Source: Verrucomicrobiota bacterium (GTDB lineage: Bacteria; Verrucomicrobiota; Verrucomicrobiia; Opitutales; Opitutaceae). From it: a DNA stretch of 64,000 bases. Location: positions 186,001 through 250,000 of the forward strand of contig JACRQG010000046.1 in NCBI GenBank assembly GCA_016222805.1, in the 5' to 3' direction. The translations under genes were made by a program, and so were the position numbers. This document shows positions 41,612-50,954 of the stretch, piece by piece; position 1 is the stretch's first letter; each line of letters begins with the position of its first letter. The notes beneath the pieces were generated by a model, which was given only the letters and a program-made list of their open reading frames with translations, was not told the origin of the DNA and made no database searches.

Positions 41612-42631
41612 ATGCCCGATCTGCCGACCGCCATCGAAGTTTCGCACCTCGTGAAATCCTACGGCGGGGTGATGGCGGTGAACGACATCAGCTTTACCGT
41701 CGCCCGGGGGGAGATCGTCGGCTTCCTCGGGCCAAATGGCGCGGGCAAGTCGACCACCATGCGGATCCTGACCGGCTATCTGCCCGCCACTTCCGGCAGC
41801 GTGATGATCGCCGGACTTCCGGTCGCGACACAGCCGGACGAGGTCAAGCGCCGCATCGGCTACATGCCGGAGAACAACCCCCTGCCGGAGGACATGCGGG
41901 TGTCCGAGTACATGTACTTCCGCGGCCGCCTCAAGGAGGTCCCCCGGCGCAAGCTCAGCCCGCGCATCGATGAGGTCCTGGAGATCTGCGACCTGAAGCG
42001 CGTCCGCCACAAGATCATCGGGCAACTCTCCAAGGGCTATCGCCAGCGGGTGGGCATCGCCGAGGCCATCCTGGCCGAGCCGCCCGTCATCATCATGGAC
42101 GAGCCGACCATCGGCCTCGATCCCCACCAGATCCTGATCGTGCGTGATCTCATCGGCAGCCTCCGCGGCCGGATGACGGTGATCATCTCGTCGCACATCC
42201 TGCCCGAAATCGAGATGACCTGCGACCGCGTCCTGATCATCAACCAGGGCCGCATCGTCGCACAGGGCACGCCCGCCCACCTGCGCCGGGAGATCTTCGG
42301 GCACTCTTCGTATCGCCTGGAACTGGCCGGGGATCTCACCTCCCTCCCGGCCGTGCTGGCCGCCGTGGACGAGTCGCTGCGGAGCACCGCCGTGGGGGAT
42401 CCCGACGCAGACGGTTTCCGCCAGGTCACCCTCACCACCAGCCGCGACGGGGAACTCGGCGAACCCCTGCTCTCCGCGCTTCTGGGCCGCGGCTTCCGGG
42501 TCCGAGCGCTGAGCCGTGAGCATCCCACGCTCGAAGACGTGTTCCTGGCCGCCACCCGCCGGAGCTGGGACGTCGTTTCCGCCCCGGGAAGCCCGCGCGG
42601 CCGGGAAACGCCGCCGCCCCCGCCGACCTGA
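41612..42631 (+). CDS. ABC transporter ATP-binding protein (GldA-like)
   Basis: 339 residues from ATG 41612. Walker A 'GPNGAGKST' (40-48), signature 'LSKGYRQRV', Walker B 'VIIMDEP' and the switch 'SSHILPE'. The ABC domain is followed by a ~100-residue C-terminal extension that ends Pro-rich (ETPPPPPT). It is the motor of the ABC-2 type unit that follows (permease, GldG-like protein, DUF4340 protein). The three-part unit resembles the Gld/ABC_transp_aux systems of Bacteroidetes, Verrucomicrobia and Planctomycetes, whose exported cargo is not settled. First gene of the operon; 82 bases separate it from the BirA C-terminal piece. Confidence 0.92.
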   Translation: MPDLPTAIEVSHLVKSYGGVMAVNDISFTVARGEIVGFLGPNGAGKSTTMRILTGYLPATSGSVMIAGLPVATQPDEVKRRIGYMPENNPLPEDMRVSEYMYFRGRLKEVPRRKLSPRIDEVLEICDLKRVRHKIIGQLSKGYRQRVGIAEAILAEPPVIIMDEPTIGLDPHQILIVRDLIGSLRGRMTVIISSHILPEIEMTCDRVLIINQGRIVAQGTPAHLRREIFGHSSYRLELAGDLTSLPAVLAAVDESLRSTAVGDPDADGFRQVTLTTSRDGELGEPLLSALLGRGFRVRALSREHPTLEDVFLAATRRSWDVVSAPGSPRGRETPPPPPT

Positions 42632-42682
42632 GCGCGCCATCCGCATGCCTTCCCTTTCCCGACCTTCCTTTCCGCGTCGCGC

Positions 42683-43444
42683 ATGAAACACCTGCCCACG
42701 CTCCTCAGTCACGAATTGCGGATGCTGCTCGTCAGCCCCGCCACCTATGTCGCCGCCACCCTCTTCCTCGGCTTCATGGGACTGATCTTCACCAAGATCC
42801 TCGAAATCTACTCCGGCGCCCCGCAGGAAACCTCCCCCGCCATCGTCTATTTCCAGCTCTTCTGGCTGCCCGTCTGCGTGATGGTCCCGCTGCTCACGAT
42901 GAAGTGCCTCGCCGAGGAACGCCGGCTCGGCACGATCGAGACGCTGCTCACCACGCCGGTGACCACCAGCGAAGTCGTGCTGGCGAAGTTCGCCGCCGCC
43001 TACCTGCTCTACACCACCCTGTGGGCCTCCACCCTCGGCTTCTTCTATTTCCTGAAGCGCTTTTCCGGCGACGACCGGTTCCTGGATCCCGGGCCGCTCC
43101 TCGGCGGCTTCCTCTTCATCGCGGTCTCGGGCCTGCTCTTCGTCGCCATCGGCGTCCTGGCGAGTTCCGTCACCCGCAACCAGTCGGTGGCCGGCATCCT
43201 TGGCTGCGTGGCACTCGCCACCCTCATCCTCGGGGGCAACGCCCTCTCCGACTCCACCTGGCTCGAACAGGGGCTCTTCCGCCCGCTGAAGTCGATCGTC
43301 GACTACGGCCACATCTTCGCGCACCGCGATGACTTTGCCCGCGGCGTCATCGACGTCCGCCATCTGCTGTTCTATGCCAGCGGCACCGCCCTGGCGCTCA
43401 TCTTCAGCATCCTCAGCGTCGAGGCGAAGCTCCTGCACGCATGA
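42683..43444 (+). CDS. ABC-2 type permease (GldF-like)
   Basis: 253 residues with six hydrophobic segments, the first near 'LLVSPATYVAATLFLGFMGL'. Motif 'MKCLAEERRLGTIETLLTTPVTTSEVVLAKFAAAYLL', listed here as 'EERRLGTIETLLTTPVTTSE' and 'VVLAKFAAAYLL', is the hallmark of ABC-2 permeases of the GldF group. It forms the channel with the ATPase upstream. Its stop overlaps the GldG-like start by 4 bases (ATGA), so the two are coupled. The leader before the ATG is pyrimidine-rich and has no Shine-Dalgarno. Confidence 0.9.
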   Translation: MKHLPTLLSHELRMLLVSPATYVAATLFLGFMGLIFTKILEIYSGAPQETSPAIVYFQLFWLPVCVMVPLLTMKCLAEERRLGTIETLLTTPVTTSEVVLAKFAAAYLLYTTLWASTLGFFYFLKRFSGDDRFLDPGPLLGGFLFIAVSGLLFVAIGVLASSVTRNQSVAGILGCVALATLILGGNALSDSTWLEQGLFRPLKSIVDYGHIFAHRDDFARGVIDVRHLLFYASGTALALIFSILSVEAKLLHA

Positions 43445-44919
43445 CGCTCTTCACCAGTTTCCGCGCCGCCCGCTGGCTCCGCACGCTCAACCTCGTGCTG
43501 CAGGCCTTCCTGTTCCTCACCTTCTTCGCCGGCCTGAATTATGTCGCGAAATACCAGCCCTGGCGCTTCGACCTCACCCGCACCCGGCAGTTTTCGCTGT
43601 CACCGGAAACGCTGTCCTATGTGCGCAACCTGTCGCGCCCGGTCCATGTCGTGCTCACCCTCTCGCCGGAAAGCGACAGCGCCGACGTGCGCGGCTTGAT
43701 CGACGAATACGTCAACGCCACCGCGGAGCACCCGGCCGGACGGATCACCAAGGAGGTCCTCGACGTCTACCAGAACCGCCGGCGGGCGGAGGAACTCGGC
43801 GTCGATCAGGCCGATCTCCTCGTGCTGATTTCCGGGGACAAGCGCCGCGTCGTCACGGTCAACGAGCTCTACACCCTGAAGAACAAGCAGCGGGAGTCGT
43901 TTCACGGGGAGCAGGTCCTGACCGCGGCGATCCTCGACGTGTCCTCGCCCGGCCGGCAGAAGATCTACTTTGTCGTCGGCCACTCGGAGCTCCGCCTCGG
44001 CGACGCCGATCCCAACCGCGGCCTCACCTCCGTGCGCGATCAGCTGAAGCTGCGGAACTTCGAGATCGAGGAGGTCGACCTCACCGTCACCCGCCGGATT
44101 CCCCCGGATGCCGCGCTCCTCATCATCGTGGCGCCGCAAAGCCGCTACTCCCGGCCGGAGCAGGAACTGCTGCGCCAGCACCTGGCCGCCAATGCCGGGC
44201 GCCTGATCATCTTTCTCGGCCCGGGGCAGAGCGCGGCCGCGCTGGGCCTCGACGACCTCCTCCTCGACTGGGGCGTGCTGGTGCACGACGACTGGATCTG
44301 CGACACGGGAGCGGAAAACGTCTCCGAGAACGGCGATCTTCTCATCCGCGCCTACGCCCAGCACCCGATCACCAAGACCCTGCTCGAGTACGCGGCGCAT
44401 CTCAGCCTCGGGGCGGCCCGCACCGTGATTCCCGATCCGGGCCGGTCTCTCGGCGGCGGGCTCTCGACCGTCACGCTGGCCGCCACCTCACTGACGGCCT
44501 GGGGCGAACGCAGCCTGCGGGCGGGCAGCCTGCCGCGCTACGATCCTGGAATCGACACCCGCCCGATTCCCGGGATGGACCCCCCGGACCGCCTGGGCAT
44601 CGCCGTCGCGTCCGAGCGCCTCGGGGTCCGGGACAACCTCCCGTTCAGTGTGCGCGGCGGCAAGCTGGTCGTCTTCGGGACCGGCGACCTGATCGCGAAT
44701 TCCCGGGTCGATCGCGGCAACCTCGCGATCTTCCTCAACGCGGTGAACTGGACCGTCGATCGCGACCGCCAGCTCAGCATTCCTCCGCGCCCGGTGGAGC
44801 GGTTCCAGCTCACGCTGAGCGCCGCCGACTTCACCCGGCTGCGCTACACGCTCCTGCTCGTGTTGCCCGGCAGCACCCTGCTGCTCGGCCTGCTGGTCTA
44901 CTGGACACGCCGGGCCTGA
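43441..44919 (+). CDS. GldG-like ABC auxiliary membrane protein
   Basis: 492 residues. Membrane segment near the N-terminus ('LVLQAFLFLTFFAGLNYV'), large periplasmic-type domain of the ABC_transp_aux family ('FDLTRTRQFSLSPETLSYV', 'DLLVLISGDKRRVV', 'VVGHSELRLGDADP', 'LLIIVAPQSRYSRPEQELL', 'FLGPGQSAAALGLDDLLLDWGV'), and a C-terminal membrane anchor ('LLLVLPGSTLLLGLLVYW'). It is the usual partner of GldF-type permeases. The stop is followed by a 165-base gap before the DUF4340 gene, with nothing clear in it. Confidence 0.9.
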   Translation: MTLFTSFRAARWLRTLNLVLQAFLFLTFFAGLNYVAKYQPWRFDLTRTRQFSLSPETLSYVRNLSRPVHVVLTLSPESDSADVRGLIDEYVNATAEHPAGRITKEVLDVYQNRRRAEELGVDQADLLVLISGDKRRVVTVNELYTLKNKQRESFHGEQVLTAAILDVSSPGRQKIYFVVGHSELRLGDADPNRGLTSVRDQLKLRNFEIEEVDLTVTRRIPPDAALLIIVAPQSRYSRPEQELLRQHLAANAGRLIIFLGPGQSAAALGLDDLLLDWGVLVHDDWICDTGAENVSENGDLLIRAYAQHPITKTLLEYAAHLSLGAARTVIPDPGRSLGGGLSTVTLAATSLTAWGERSLRAGSLPRYDPGIDTRPIPGMDPPDRLGIAVASERLGVRDNLPFSVRGGKLVVFGTGDLIANSRVDRGNLAIFLNAVNWTVDRDRQLSIPPRPVERFQLTLSAADFTRLRYTLLLVLPGSTLLLGLLVYWTRRA

Positions 44920-45084
44920 TCCACACGTTTCCACCGTGCCGATGACGCTCCTCCGCGAACCAACCGTCCTCCCTCCGGACCAGACCCTCTGGCGGCGCCC
45001 CACCCGGTGCCAGCGGGCGCGGCCCGGCGCAGCTCGCACGTCTCCACCGCCGGCCCTTGCGGGCTAGTTCGCCGCCTCCCCGTC

Positions 45085-47094
45085 ATGCGCACCAAAGTCA
45101 CGCTCGTCCTGATCTTCCTGAACGTCGCGCTGTTCTTCTTCATCTTCAAGTTCGAGCACCAGTGGCGCACCGCCGACGCCGCCCGCGAGGCCCGGCGCAA
45201 GGTCCTCGGTCCGGAGGCCGCCAACATCCAGTCCGTCGAGGTCGTCTCTGCCACCACCGCCGCGAATTTCCGGCTGATCCGCGAGCGCGACGCCTGGTTC
45301 CTCACGAAACCACTCGATCGCTGGCCGGCCAATCCGCACGCCGTCTCCACCATCCTCTACGGACTGCAGTTGCTGGAGCACGAGACGAGTTTCACCGTCA
45401 AGGACCTGGAGCGAAACAACCAGACCCTGGCGGACTTCGGGCTCGATCCCGCCAAGCCCCGGCTCACGGTCACCTTCACTTCCGGCGACGCCGCCGCCGG
45501 CAGCCAGGCCCCGCGCCAGTCCACGTCGCTGCGAATCGGGGATTCGACTCCGGACGGCAAGCGCCTCTACGTCCTGTCGCCCGATGGCACCCGGGTGCAC
45601 GTCGTCAATCGCAGCCTCGCCGACAGCCTCTCGGTCCCGATGGAGCAGCTGCGCTCGGACACGCTCTTCGGCGTCGGCGTCTTCGAGGCCCGGTCGCTCA
45701 GCCTGCAGATTGCGCAGCGGACCCCGGAGGCGGGAGCGACGACCGGCGTGGGACGCGTGCGGATCCGACGCGACGGCACGCGCTGGACCTTCGACGCCCC
45801 GATCACCGCGCGCGCCAGCCGGACCGCGATGGAGATCGCGATCAAGGACCTGAATGCTCTGCGCGCCAAGGCGTTCCCCGCGAGCGCAGTGTCGCCCGCC
45901 CCGTCGGCCGCCCCTTCCATGCGCATCGCCCTCGAGGGCACGAACAGCCGGCTCGAGGTGTTGTTCCTCGGGGAGCCGGTGCCTGCCGCTCCGGGACCCG
46001 CCCGAGCCGCCGGCGCACCCGCCGCCACTGCCACTGAATTCTACGCCCAGCTCGAAGGCCGGCGCGCCTTGTTCACGGTCGAGGTGCCCCACGCCCTGCT
46101 CGACGTGCTCCGGGGCGCGCAGGAGAGTCTCCGCGAGAAACACATCCTCGACTTCGACGCCGCGGCCATCACCGCCATCGCGATCGCTTCGCCGCTCCAG
46201 CCCAACCTGGAGCCGTTTGACCTGAAACGCATCATCGACACACCCGCCGGGGCGCCGCGCGATGCGACCCGCGAATGGCAACTTGTGCGACGCGGCGAGA
46301 ATCCCGCCGGGCCGCGCACGATGCCGGCCGATCCCGCGGCGATGCAGCGGCTCCTCGCCCAGCTCGCGGGCCTCAGCGCCCGGCGGTTCAAGAGCGACGC
46401 CCCGACCAGCGCCGATCTCGAAGGCTGGGGCTTCAACCGCCCGATCCGCGAAATCACGCTGGCCACCGGCGGGGGCGCCCCGCCCACGGTCCTGCGCCTC
46501 GGCACCGACGCCAACCGCAACGTCTACGCCCGGGTCGGCACGGCGAACGATCCCGGAAACTCCATCTACGAGGTACCCCGGGAGATCCTGGACGAGTTCC
46601 CCCTCGCGCCGACGGCCTGGCGCGATCGGGCCGTGCTCGAGCCGCTGCCCGCGACGGCGCGTTTCAGCGCCTTGAAGCTGGGGGATCTGGAGACCAAACA
46701 AGTTGTCTACCAGACCGCCTTCAACGCCGCGGGCGAGGCGGCCAGCTCCCCGCGCGATCCCAAGGCGCTGCAGGCCCTTCTCGGTGCCCTCCGCAGCCTG
46801 CGCGCCCGCGAGTATCTCCCGGGCGGCTTCACCGAGAGGATTACCGCCGGCGGCGACGAGCGGTCCTGGCGCTACCTGCTGGAGGCGACGGTCGCCGTGC
46901 CCGGAAGTGCCGGCACCGAGCAGACCAGCAACCTTGCGGTTCATCTCACCGAACGCGTGGGAGGAGTTCAACAATACGCCGGGCTCAAGGAGCTCAACAC
47001 GGTGTTCCAACTGGAGCAGCCGGTCGTCGACGCCCTCTGGTCGCTCATCTACGGTCCGCGCGATCCGGGACCGCCGCCCGAAAAGAAACCGTGA
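45085..47094 (+). CDS. DUF4340 domain-containing membrane-anchored protein
   Basis: 669 residues from ATG 45085; the upstream part of the open frame is Arg/Pro-rich and not coding-like. A single N-terminal membrane helix ('LVLIFLNVALFFFIFKFE') is followed by a long beta-rich periplasmic region with two DUF4340-type halves ('WFLTKPLDRWPANPHAV', 'DFGLDPAKPRLTVTF', 'VLRLGTDANRNVYARV'). DUF4340 proteins nearly always follow GldG-like genes, and their role is unknown. The order ATPase, permease, GldG-like, DUF4340 is complete here. Pyrimidine-rich leader (CGCCTCCCCGTC) precedes the ATG. Confidence 0.87.
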   Translation: MRTKVTLVLIFLNVALFFFIFKFEHQWRTADAAREARRKVLGPEAANIQSVEVVSATTAANFRLIRERDAWFLTKPLDRWPANPHAVSTILYGLQLLEHETSFTVKDLERNNQTLADFGLDPAKPRLTVTFTSGDAAAGSQAPRQSTSLRIGDSTPDGKRLYVLSPDGTRVHVVNRSLADSLSVPMEQLRSDTLFGVGVFEARSLSLQIAQRTPEAGATTGVGRVRIRRDGTRWTFDAPITARASRTAMEIAIKDLNALRAKAFPASAVSPAPSAAPSMRIALEGTNSRLEVLFLGEPVPAAPGPARAAGAPAATATEFYAQLEGRRALFTVEVPHALLDVLRGAQESLREKHILDFDAAAITAIAIASPLQPNLEPFDLKRIIDTPAGAPRDATREWQLVRRGENPAGPRTMPADPAAMQRLLAQLAGLSARRFKSDAPTSADLEGWGFNRPIREITLATGGGAPPTVLRLGTDANRNVYARVGTANDPGNSIYEVPREILDEFPLAPTAWRDRAVLEPLPATARFSALKLGDLETKQVVYQTAFNAAGEAASSPRDPKALQALLGALRSLRAREYLPGGFTERITAGGDERSWRYLLEATVAVPGSAGTEQTSNLAVHLTERVGGVQQYAGLKELNTVFQLEQPVVDALWSLIYGPRDPGPPPEKKP

Positions 47095-47115
47095 GCCGCG
47101 CCCTGCGGGCCGTCC

Positions 47116-49938
47116 ATGGACAACTGGCTCAAGTACTGTGCGTTTGGGGCACGCGCCTGTGCCTCGTATGCCTGCGCCTGCGTCCTCTGGTCGCTGTGGC
47201 TCGTGCTGTTGGCAACGCTGGGGATCCAGCTCTATGTCGCGTCCCGGCACGAACTCGCCGTACCGGGCTTCCTGCTTCGCCGCATCGAACAGCGCCTCGC
47301 CGAGTCCGGTGTGCGGGCCACCTTCGCCCGCACTTCCTTCGACCCCCAGGGCCGGATTCTCATGGAAGGCGTCCGCGTCTTTCTGCCGTCCTTCCCCGAG
47401 CCGGTCCTCACCGCCCGGGCGGTCTTTCTCCGCCTTAACCCGCGGATGCTAATCGCCGGGGGGCTGGAAGCGGAGGAACTGCAGGTGATGTCGGCGGCGC
47501 TGATCGCGCCCGCCCAATTCACCCCTTCGGGGCGTCCGGAGGAACTCGTGGGGGCGCTCGACGCGACCCTCGCGCCGGTGGATCATGAACTGCTGGTGCG
47601 ACAGCTCACCGCCCAGATTGGCACGCTGCCCCTTTCAATCACGGGCCGCCTCCCGCTTCGCCGCTCCGACGGCGGCCAGCCCGGACCGGCGATCAACGAG
47701 TTTCTCAACCGCCAGTTCGCCACCGTCTGCCGTCGGGCACTGGAATTTCAGGCGCAGCTCGCCCACGTCGAACGCCCCTTCCTCGATCTATACCTCGCCA
47801 CCGACGATCGCGGCCAGGTGCAGCTGGCCGCCGCCGCCAACGCCCGCCTCGTCCGCCTGCCTGCCCCCCTGGCCGCCGAGGCTGACTTCCCGGTCGCTCG
47901 GACGCAGCTGCGACTGGGACCCTCCGTCCAGCCGATCCACGTGGCCGTGACCGCCGCGGAAATCCGGCGCCCGCCGGAAGGCAGCGCGCGGGATATCCGC
48001 GCCGACGTCTCCCTGGAGCTGGACGCGGCGACGTTCAAGGTGACACCGCGCAGCGCCCGGCTCGCGCTCTCCGCCGTGGAGGTCGCCGGAGTCGAGGGAC
48101 GCTCGGTTTCGGCCGAGCTCCAACCCGGACCGCTGCCGCGCCTCGCAGCCCAGGCGACGTTGCGCCTGCTGGACGCCCCGCTCTCCGTCGCGGTGGAAGC
48201 GAACTTCGATTCCCGCACGGCCGACCTGCGCTTCGCCGGCGACATTTCGCCGCGAGTCCTCGATGTCATCAGCCGCCGGGTCGGAACCAACGTCCGCCGT
48301 TTCTACGACTTCGATACCCTCGAAGCCAAGGACGGCCATGCCCGCTTCGGCCCCGATTGGAAGTTCAGCCGGCTCTCCGCCCGCGTCCGCGTGCCGCGGA
48401 TGAATTCCTATGGCGTGGTGATGGAGGACGGCCGGGCCGCCGTGGAACTGGAGCCCGGCCGCTTCTATTCACCGGAGGCCTTCGCGCGCGTCGGCGAGAA
48501 CCACGCCCACGGCAGCTACGAGCACAATCTCCGCACGCAGGAGTTCCGGTTCCTGCTCACAGGCCGCCTCCGGCCGCTCGACATCGGGCGCTGGTTCGGA
48601 CCGTGGTGGCCGAATTTCTTCCGCCAGTTCGAATTCCCCGCGGCGCCGCCCGACGCCAGCGTGGATGTGCAGGGAGTGTGGCGCCAGGGCCGGCAATCGC
48701 GGATCTTCGTCTTCGCCGAGACCCCGCACGCCATCATTCGCGACACCCCGCTCGAGGCGCTGCGCACCCGCCTCTTCATCCGTCCGGGCTGGGTCGACGG
48801 CCTGGAAGCGTTTGCGATGCGCGATGGTGGAGAGGCCGAGGGCACCTTTGCGTACCGCGCGAACTCCGACCTGGTCTGGGACTCGCTCGACCTCGATCTC
48901 TCCTCGAGCTTCGACCTCTCCGTCGCGAGCGGTCTGATGGGACCGGCCGGGGCGAAATCCCTGGCGCCCTTCCGGGCCGCCACCGCACCGACGGTACGCG
49001 TGCGCGGCACGTTGCACGGGCCCGGCGCCGCGCCCGGCGCGGAGGACCGGCTTTTTATCGAGGCCCGCACCATGGGGGAGTTCCGGTTGCACGACTTTCC
49101 GGTGCAGGACGCCGCGTTCACCGCCCAACTGCAGGGACATGACGTCAACGTGGAGCGTTTCAACGCCGAGTTCGCCGGGGGCAAGGTCTCGGGCAACGCC
49201 CGGGTCTGGGGCAACGGCCCGGGGCGGCGAGTGGGCTTCAACGTCTCGCTCGACGGCATCAACCTCGGCCAGGCCGTCACCACGCTGCAGGGGTTTCTCG
49301 CCCAACGTCGCGGCGCCCCGCCGCCTCCGCCCGATCGTTTCGTCCAGGCTCGCGCCAACCTCCACCTCAACATTTCCGCCTCCGCGGAGGGCGCCTACGA
49401 CAACCCCTTCAGTTTTCGCGGCGACGGCAACGCCTACCTGCAGGGCGCGGAGCTCGGCCAGGTGCCCCTGCTCGGCCTGCTGTCGGAGCTGTTCACCTTT
49501 ACTTCCCTTCGCTTCACGGAGGCGCGGGGCAATTTCAAGATCGACGGCCCCAAGCTCGCGTTTCCCAAGATCGAGTTGCGCGGCGCCAACTCGGCCATCG
49601 ACGCCCACGGCGACTTCGCCCTCGACCGCCGCGAACTCAACTTCGTCGCCAAGGTTTTCCCGTTTTCCGAAAGCGGCAACGTGCTCAAGACCGTGGTCGG
49701 GGCCGTCCTGACCCCCCTGTCCAACGTCCTCGAGGTGAAGCTGACCGGCACCTTCGAGAAGCCGCACTGGGCCTTCGTGATGGGTCCGACGAACCTGCTG
49801 CGCGCGATCGCGGAGGGCGGTGAGAGCCCGAAGGCTCCCGCGACTCCCGAAAAGCCGCGGCCCGACGCCGAAGCTGCCAAAGGCCGGACCGATGCTTCCC
49901 CTCCGCCGACCCCTCCCGCGCGCCCGGAGAATCCCTGA
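47116..49938 (+). CDS. Large AsmA-like membrane-anchored protein
   Basis: 940 residues. One N-terminal membrane helix (~23-40, 'VLWSLWLVLLATLGIQLYV'), then a very long beta-rich region with AsmA/YhdP-like features: 'TARAVFLRLNPRMLIAGG' near the N-terminus and a C-terminal AsmA-type block ('FRGDGNAYLQGAELGQVPLLGLLSELF', noted here as 'YLQGAELGQVPLLGLLSEL', followed by 'GNFKIDGPKLAFPKIELRG', 'NVLEVKLTGTFEKPHW'). Ends in a Pro-rich tail. Such proteins form lipid-transport grooves between the inner and outer membrane. It starts 21 bases after the DUF4340 gene and may be cotranscribed with the ABC unit, which would place that unit in envelope biogenesis. Confidence 0.8.
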   Translation: MDNWLKYCAFGARACASYACACVLWSLWLVLLATLGIQLYVASRHELAVPGFLLRRIEQRLAESGVRATFARTSFDPQGRILMEGVRVFLPSFPEPVLTARAVFLRLNPRMLIAGGLEAEELQVMSAALIAPAQFTPSGRPEELVGALDATLAPVDHELLVRQLTAQIGTLPLSITGRLPLRRSDGGQPGPAINEFLNRQFATVCRRALEFQAQLAHVERPFLDLYLATDDRGQVQLAAAANARLVRLPAPLAAEADFPVARTQLRLGPSVQPIHVAVTAAEIRRPPEGSARDIRADVSLELDAATFKVTPRSARLALSAVEVAGVEGRSVSAELQPGPLPRLAAQATLRLLDAPLSVAVEANFDSRTADLRFAGDISPRVLDVISRRVGTNVRRFYDFDTLEAKDGHARFGPDWKFSRLSARVRVPRMNSYGVVMEDGRAAVELEPGRFYSPEAFARVGENHAHGSYEHNLRTQEFRFLLTGRLRPLDIGRWFGPWWPNFFRQFEFPAAPPDASVDVQGVWRQGRQSRIFVFAETPHAIIRDTPLEALRTRLFIRPGWVDGLEAFAMRDGGEAEGTFAYRANSDLVWDSLDLDLSSSFDLSVASGLMGPAGAKSLAPFRAATAPTVRVRGTLHGPGAAPGAEDRLFIEARTMGEFRLHDFPVQDAAFTAQLQGHDVNVERFNAEFAGGKVSGNARVWGNGPGRRVGFNVSLDGINLGQAVTTLQGFLAQRRGAPPPPPDRFVQARANLHLNISASAEGAYDNPFSFRGDGNAYLQGAELGQVPLLGLLSELFTFTSLRFTEARGNFKIDGPKLAFPKIELRGANSAIDAHGDFALDRRELNFVAKVFPFSESGNVLKTVVGAVLTPLSNVLEVKLTGTFEKPHWAFVMGPTNLLRAIAEGGESPKAPATPEKPRPDAEAAKGRTDASPPPTPPARPENP

Positions 49939-49960
49939 TCGCCACCAACGGCGACCGGAT

Positions 49961-49997
49961 GCCGCCCTCCCCCACGTTTGGCGGCGGAAACTTCCGC
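49961..49997. terminator. Tandem hairpin after the AsmA-like gene
   Basis: GCCGCC (49961-49966) pairs with GGCGGC (49980-49985), and GCGGA-AACT-TCCGC (49984-49997) forms a second, partly overlapping stem. No T-run follows, so this may be a weak or rho-dependent end, or only a transcript structure. Confidence 0.35.
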
Positions 49998-50042
49998 GGT
50001 TCGACGTCTTGACTCACCCGCCTGAGCTTCGAGAACAGTGAC

Positions 50043-50693
50043 ATGTCCGTGCTTGCCCTGCTTCGCCAACGATTCGCCGTTCTCTTGCCGGTATTGCTGC
50101 TGGCCTGGGCCGGTTGCAGCCGACCCGACTCGACGCCAGGCGCCGTCGCCGCCCTGCCCGGCAATCCCAAGGTACCGGCCGGCGCCAAGAGTTCCGGTGG
50201 GCTGCACGCCGTGATGCAATTGGACAAGGGAGAGATTGAGTTTGAGCTGTTGGCCTCTGCGGCTCCGCAGGCGGTGGAAAACTTCCGCCTCCTGGCGGAG
50301 CACGGCTATTACGACGGCCTGACCTTTCACCGGATCCTCAAGGGCTTCATGATCCAGGGTGGCGATCCCATGGGCGACGGACGGGGCGGAGAGAGTGCCT
50401 GGGGAGGTACTTTCCCCGACGAGATTGACCGGACCTCGCCGCTGTACCGCGCGGGGTACAAGCGCGGCGTGGTCGCCATGGCCAACCGCGGTCCCAACAC
50501 CAACACGAGCCAGTTCTTCATCATGCACCAGGACTATTCCCTGCCCCCTTCCTACGTGATCTTCGCCAAGGTGGTGCGGGGTTTCGAGGTGCTCGACGCC
50601 ATCGCCGAGATGCCCACGACGCGCGGCCCGGACGGGGGCATGAGTCAGCCCCTGGCGCCCCCCGTCATCCGGAAGGTCACGATCAAGCCTTAG
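50043..50693 (+). CDS. Cyclophilin-type peptidyl-prolyl cis-trans isomerase, lipoprotein
   Basis: 216 residues. The N-terminus ends in a lipobox 'LAWAGC' (C25), so it is a membrane-anchored lipoprotein in the envelope. The cyclophilin domain has 'VENFRLLAEHGYYDGLTFHRIL', shown as 'NFRLLAEHGYYDGLTFHRI', 'FMIQGGDPMGDGRGG' (with the catalytic-site Arg region), 'GVVAMANRGPNTNTSQFFIMH' and 'VIFAKVVRGFEVLDAIAEM'. It helps fold exported proteins; with many large secreted proteins nearby this makes sense. The start at 50043 follows a TGAC-type gap of 104 bases. Confidence 0.92.
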   Translation: MSVLALLRQRFAVLLPVLLLAWAGCSRPDSTPGAVAALPGNPKVPAGAKSSGGLHAVMQLDKGEIEFELLASAAPQAVENFRLLAEHGYYDGLTFHRILKGFMIQGGDPMGDGRGGESAWGGTFPDEIDRTSPLYRAGYKRGVVAMANRGPNTNTSQFFIMHQDYSLPPSYVIFAKVVRGFEVLDAIAEMPTTRGPDGGMSQPLAPPVIRKVTIKP

Positions 50694-50719
50694 TACGTCC
50701 GGACGCGGCAAACCCGTGC

Positions 50720-50740
50720 TGTCCGGGGTTCGGCCGGACA
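50720..50740. terminator. Hairpin after the cyclophilin gene
   Basis: TGTCCGG (50720-50726) pairs with CCGGACA (50734-50740) around a 7-base loop, 27 bases after the cyclophilin stop. No T-run follows. The rest of the 261-base gap up to 50954 holds no gene that I can support. Confidence 0.45.
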
Positions 50741-50954
50741 ACCCGACCATGACACCCTGCCAGCGGGGGCGTTCTTTCGCCAGAACGGCGCCGCCTGAGG
50801 CCGTCGGTATTCTTTACAGATCGTCCCAAGGCGAATTCTCCGGCGTCGGGATGCGTAGAATCCATCAGATTGTCGAGCAGACGGATACAAGACTCGAACC
50901 CCGGGGTTGCTTGCGGGCATAGCAAATGCTAGTTTATTGCCAAAGCATAGACTT

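Noticed and set aside
44942-45067. 41-codon open frame between GldG-like and DUF4340 genes
   Set aside because: Pro/Arg-rich, no ribosome binding site and no relative that I recognise; could be chance in a high-GC gap.
50008-50042. TTGACT-like -35 box before the cyclophilin gene
   Set aside because: No matching -10 box at 16-18 bases, so it is not a supportable promoter.
50880-50915. Minus-strand stretch containing GGTTCGAGTC, like a tRNA T-loop
   Set aside because: The flanking bases (CGGGG and CTTGT) do not pair, and no D- or anticodon arm is found upstream.
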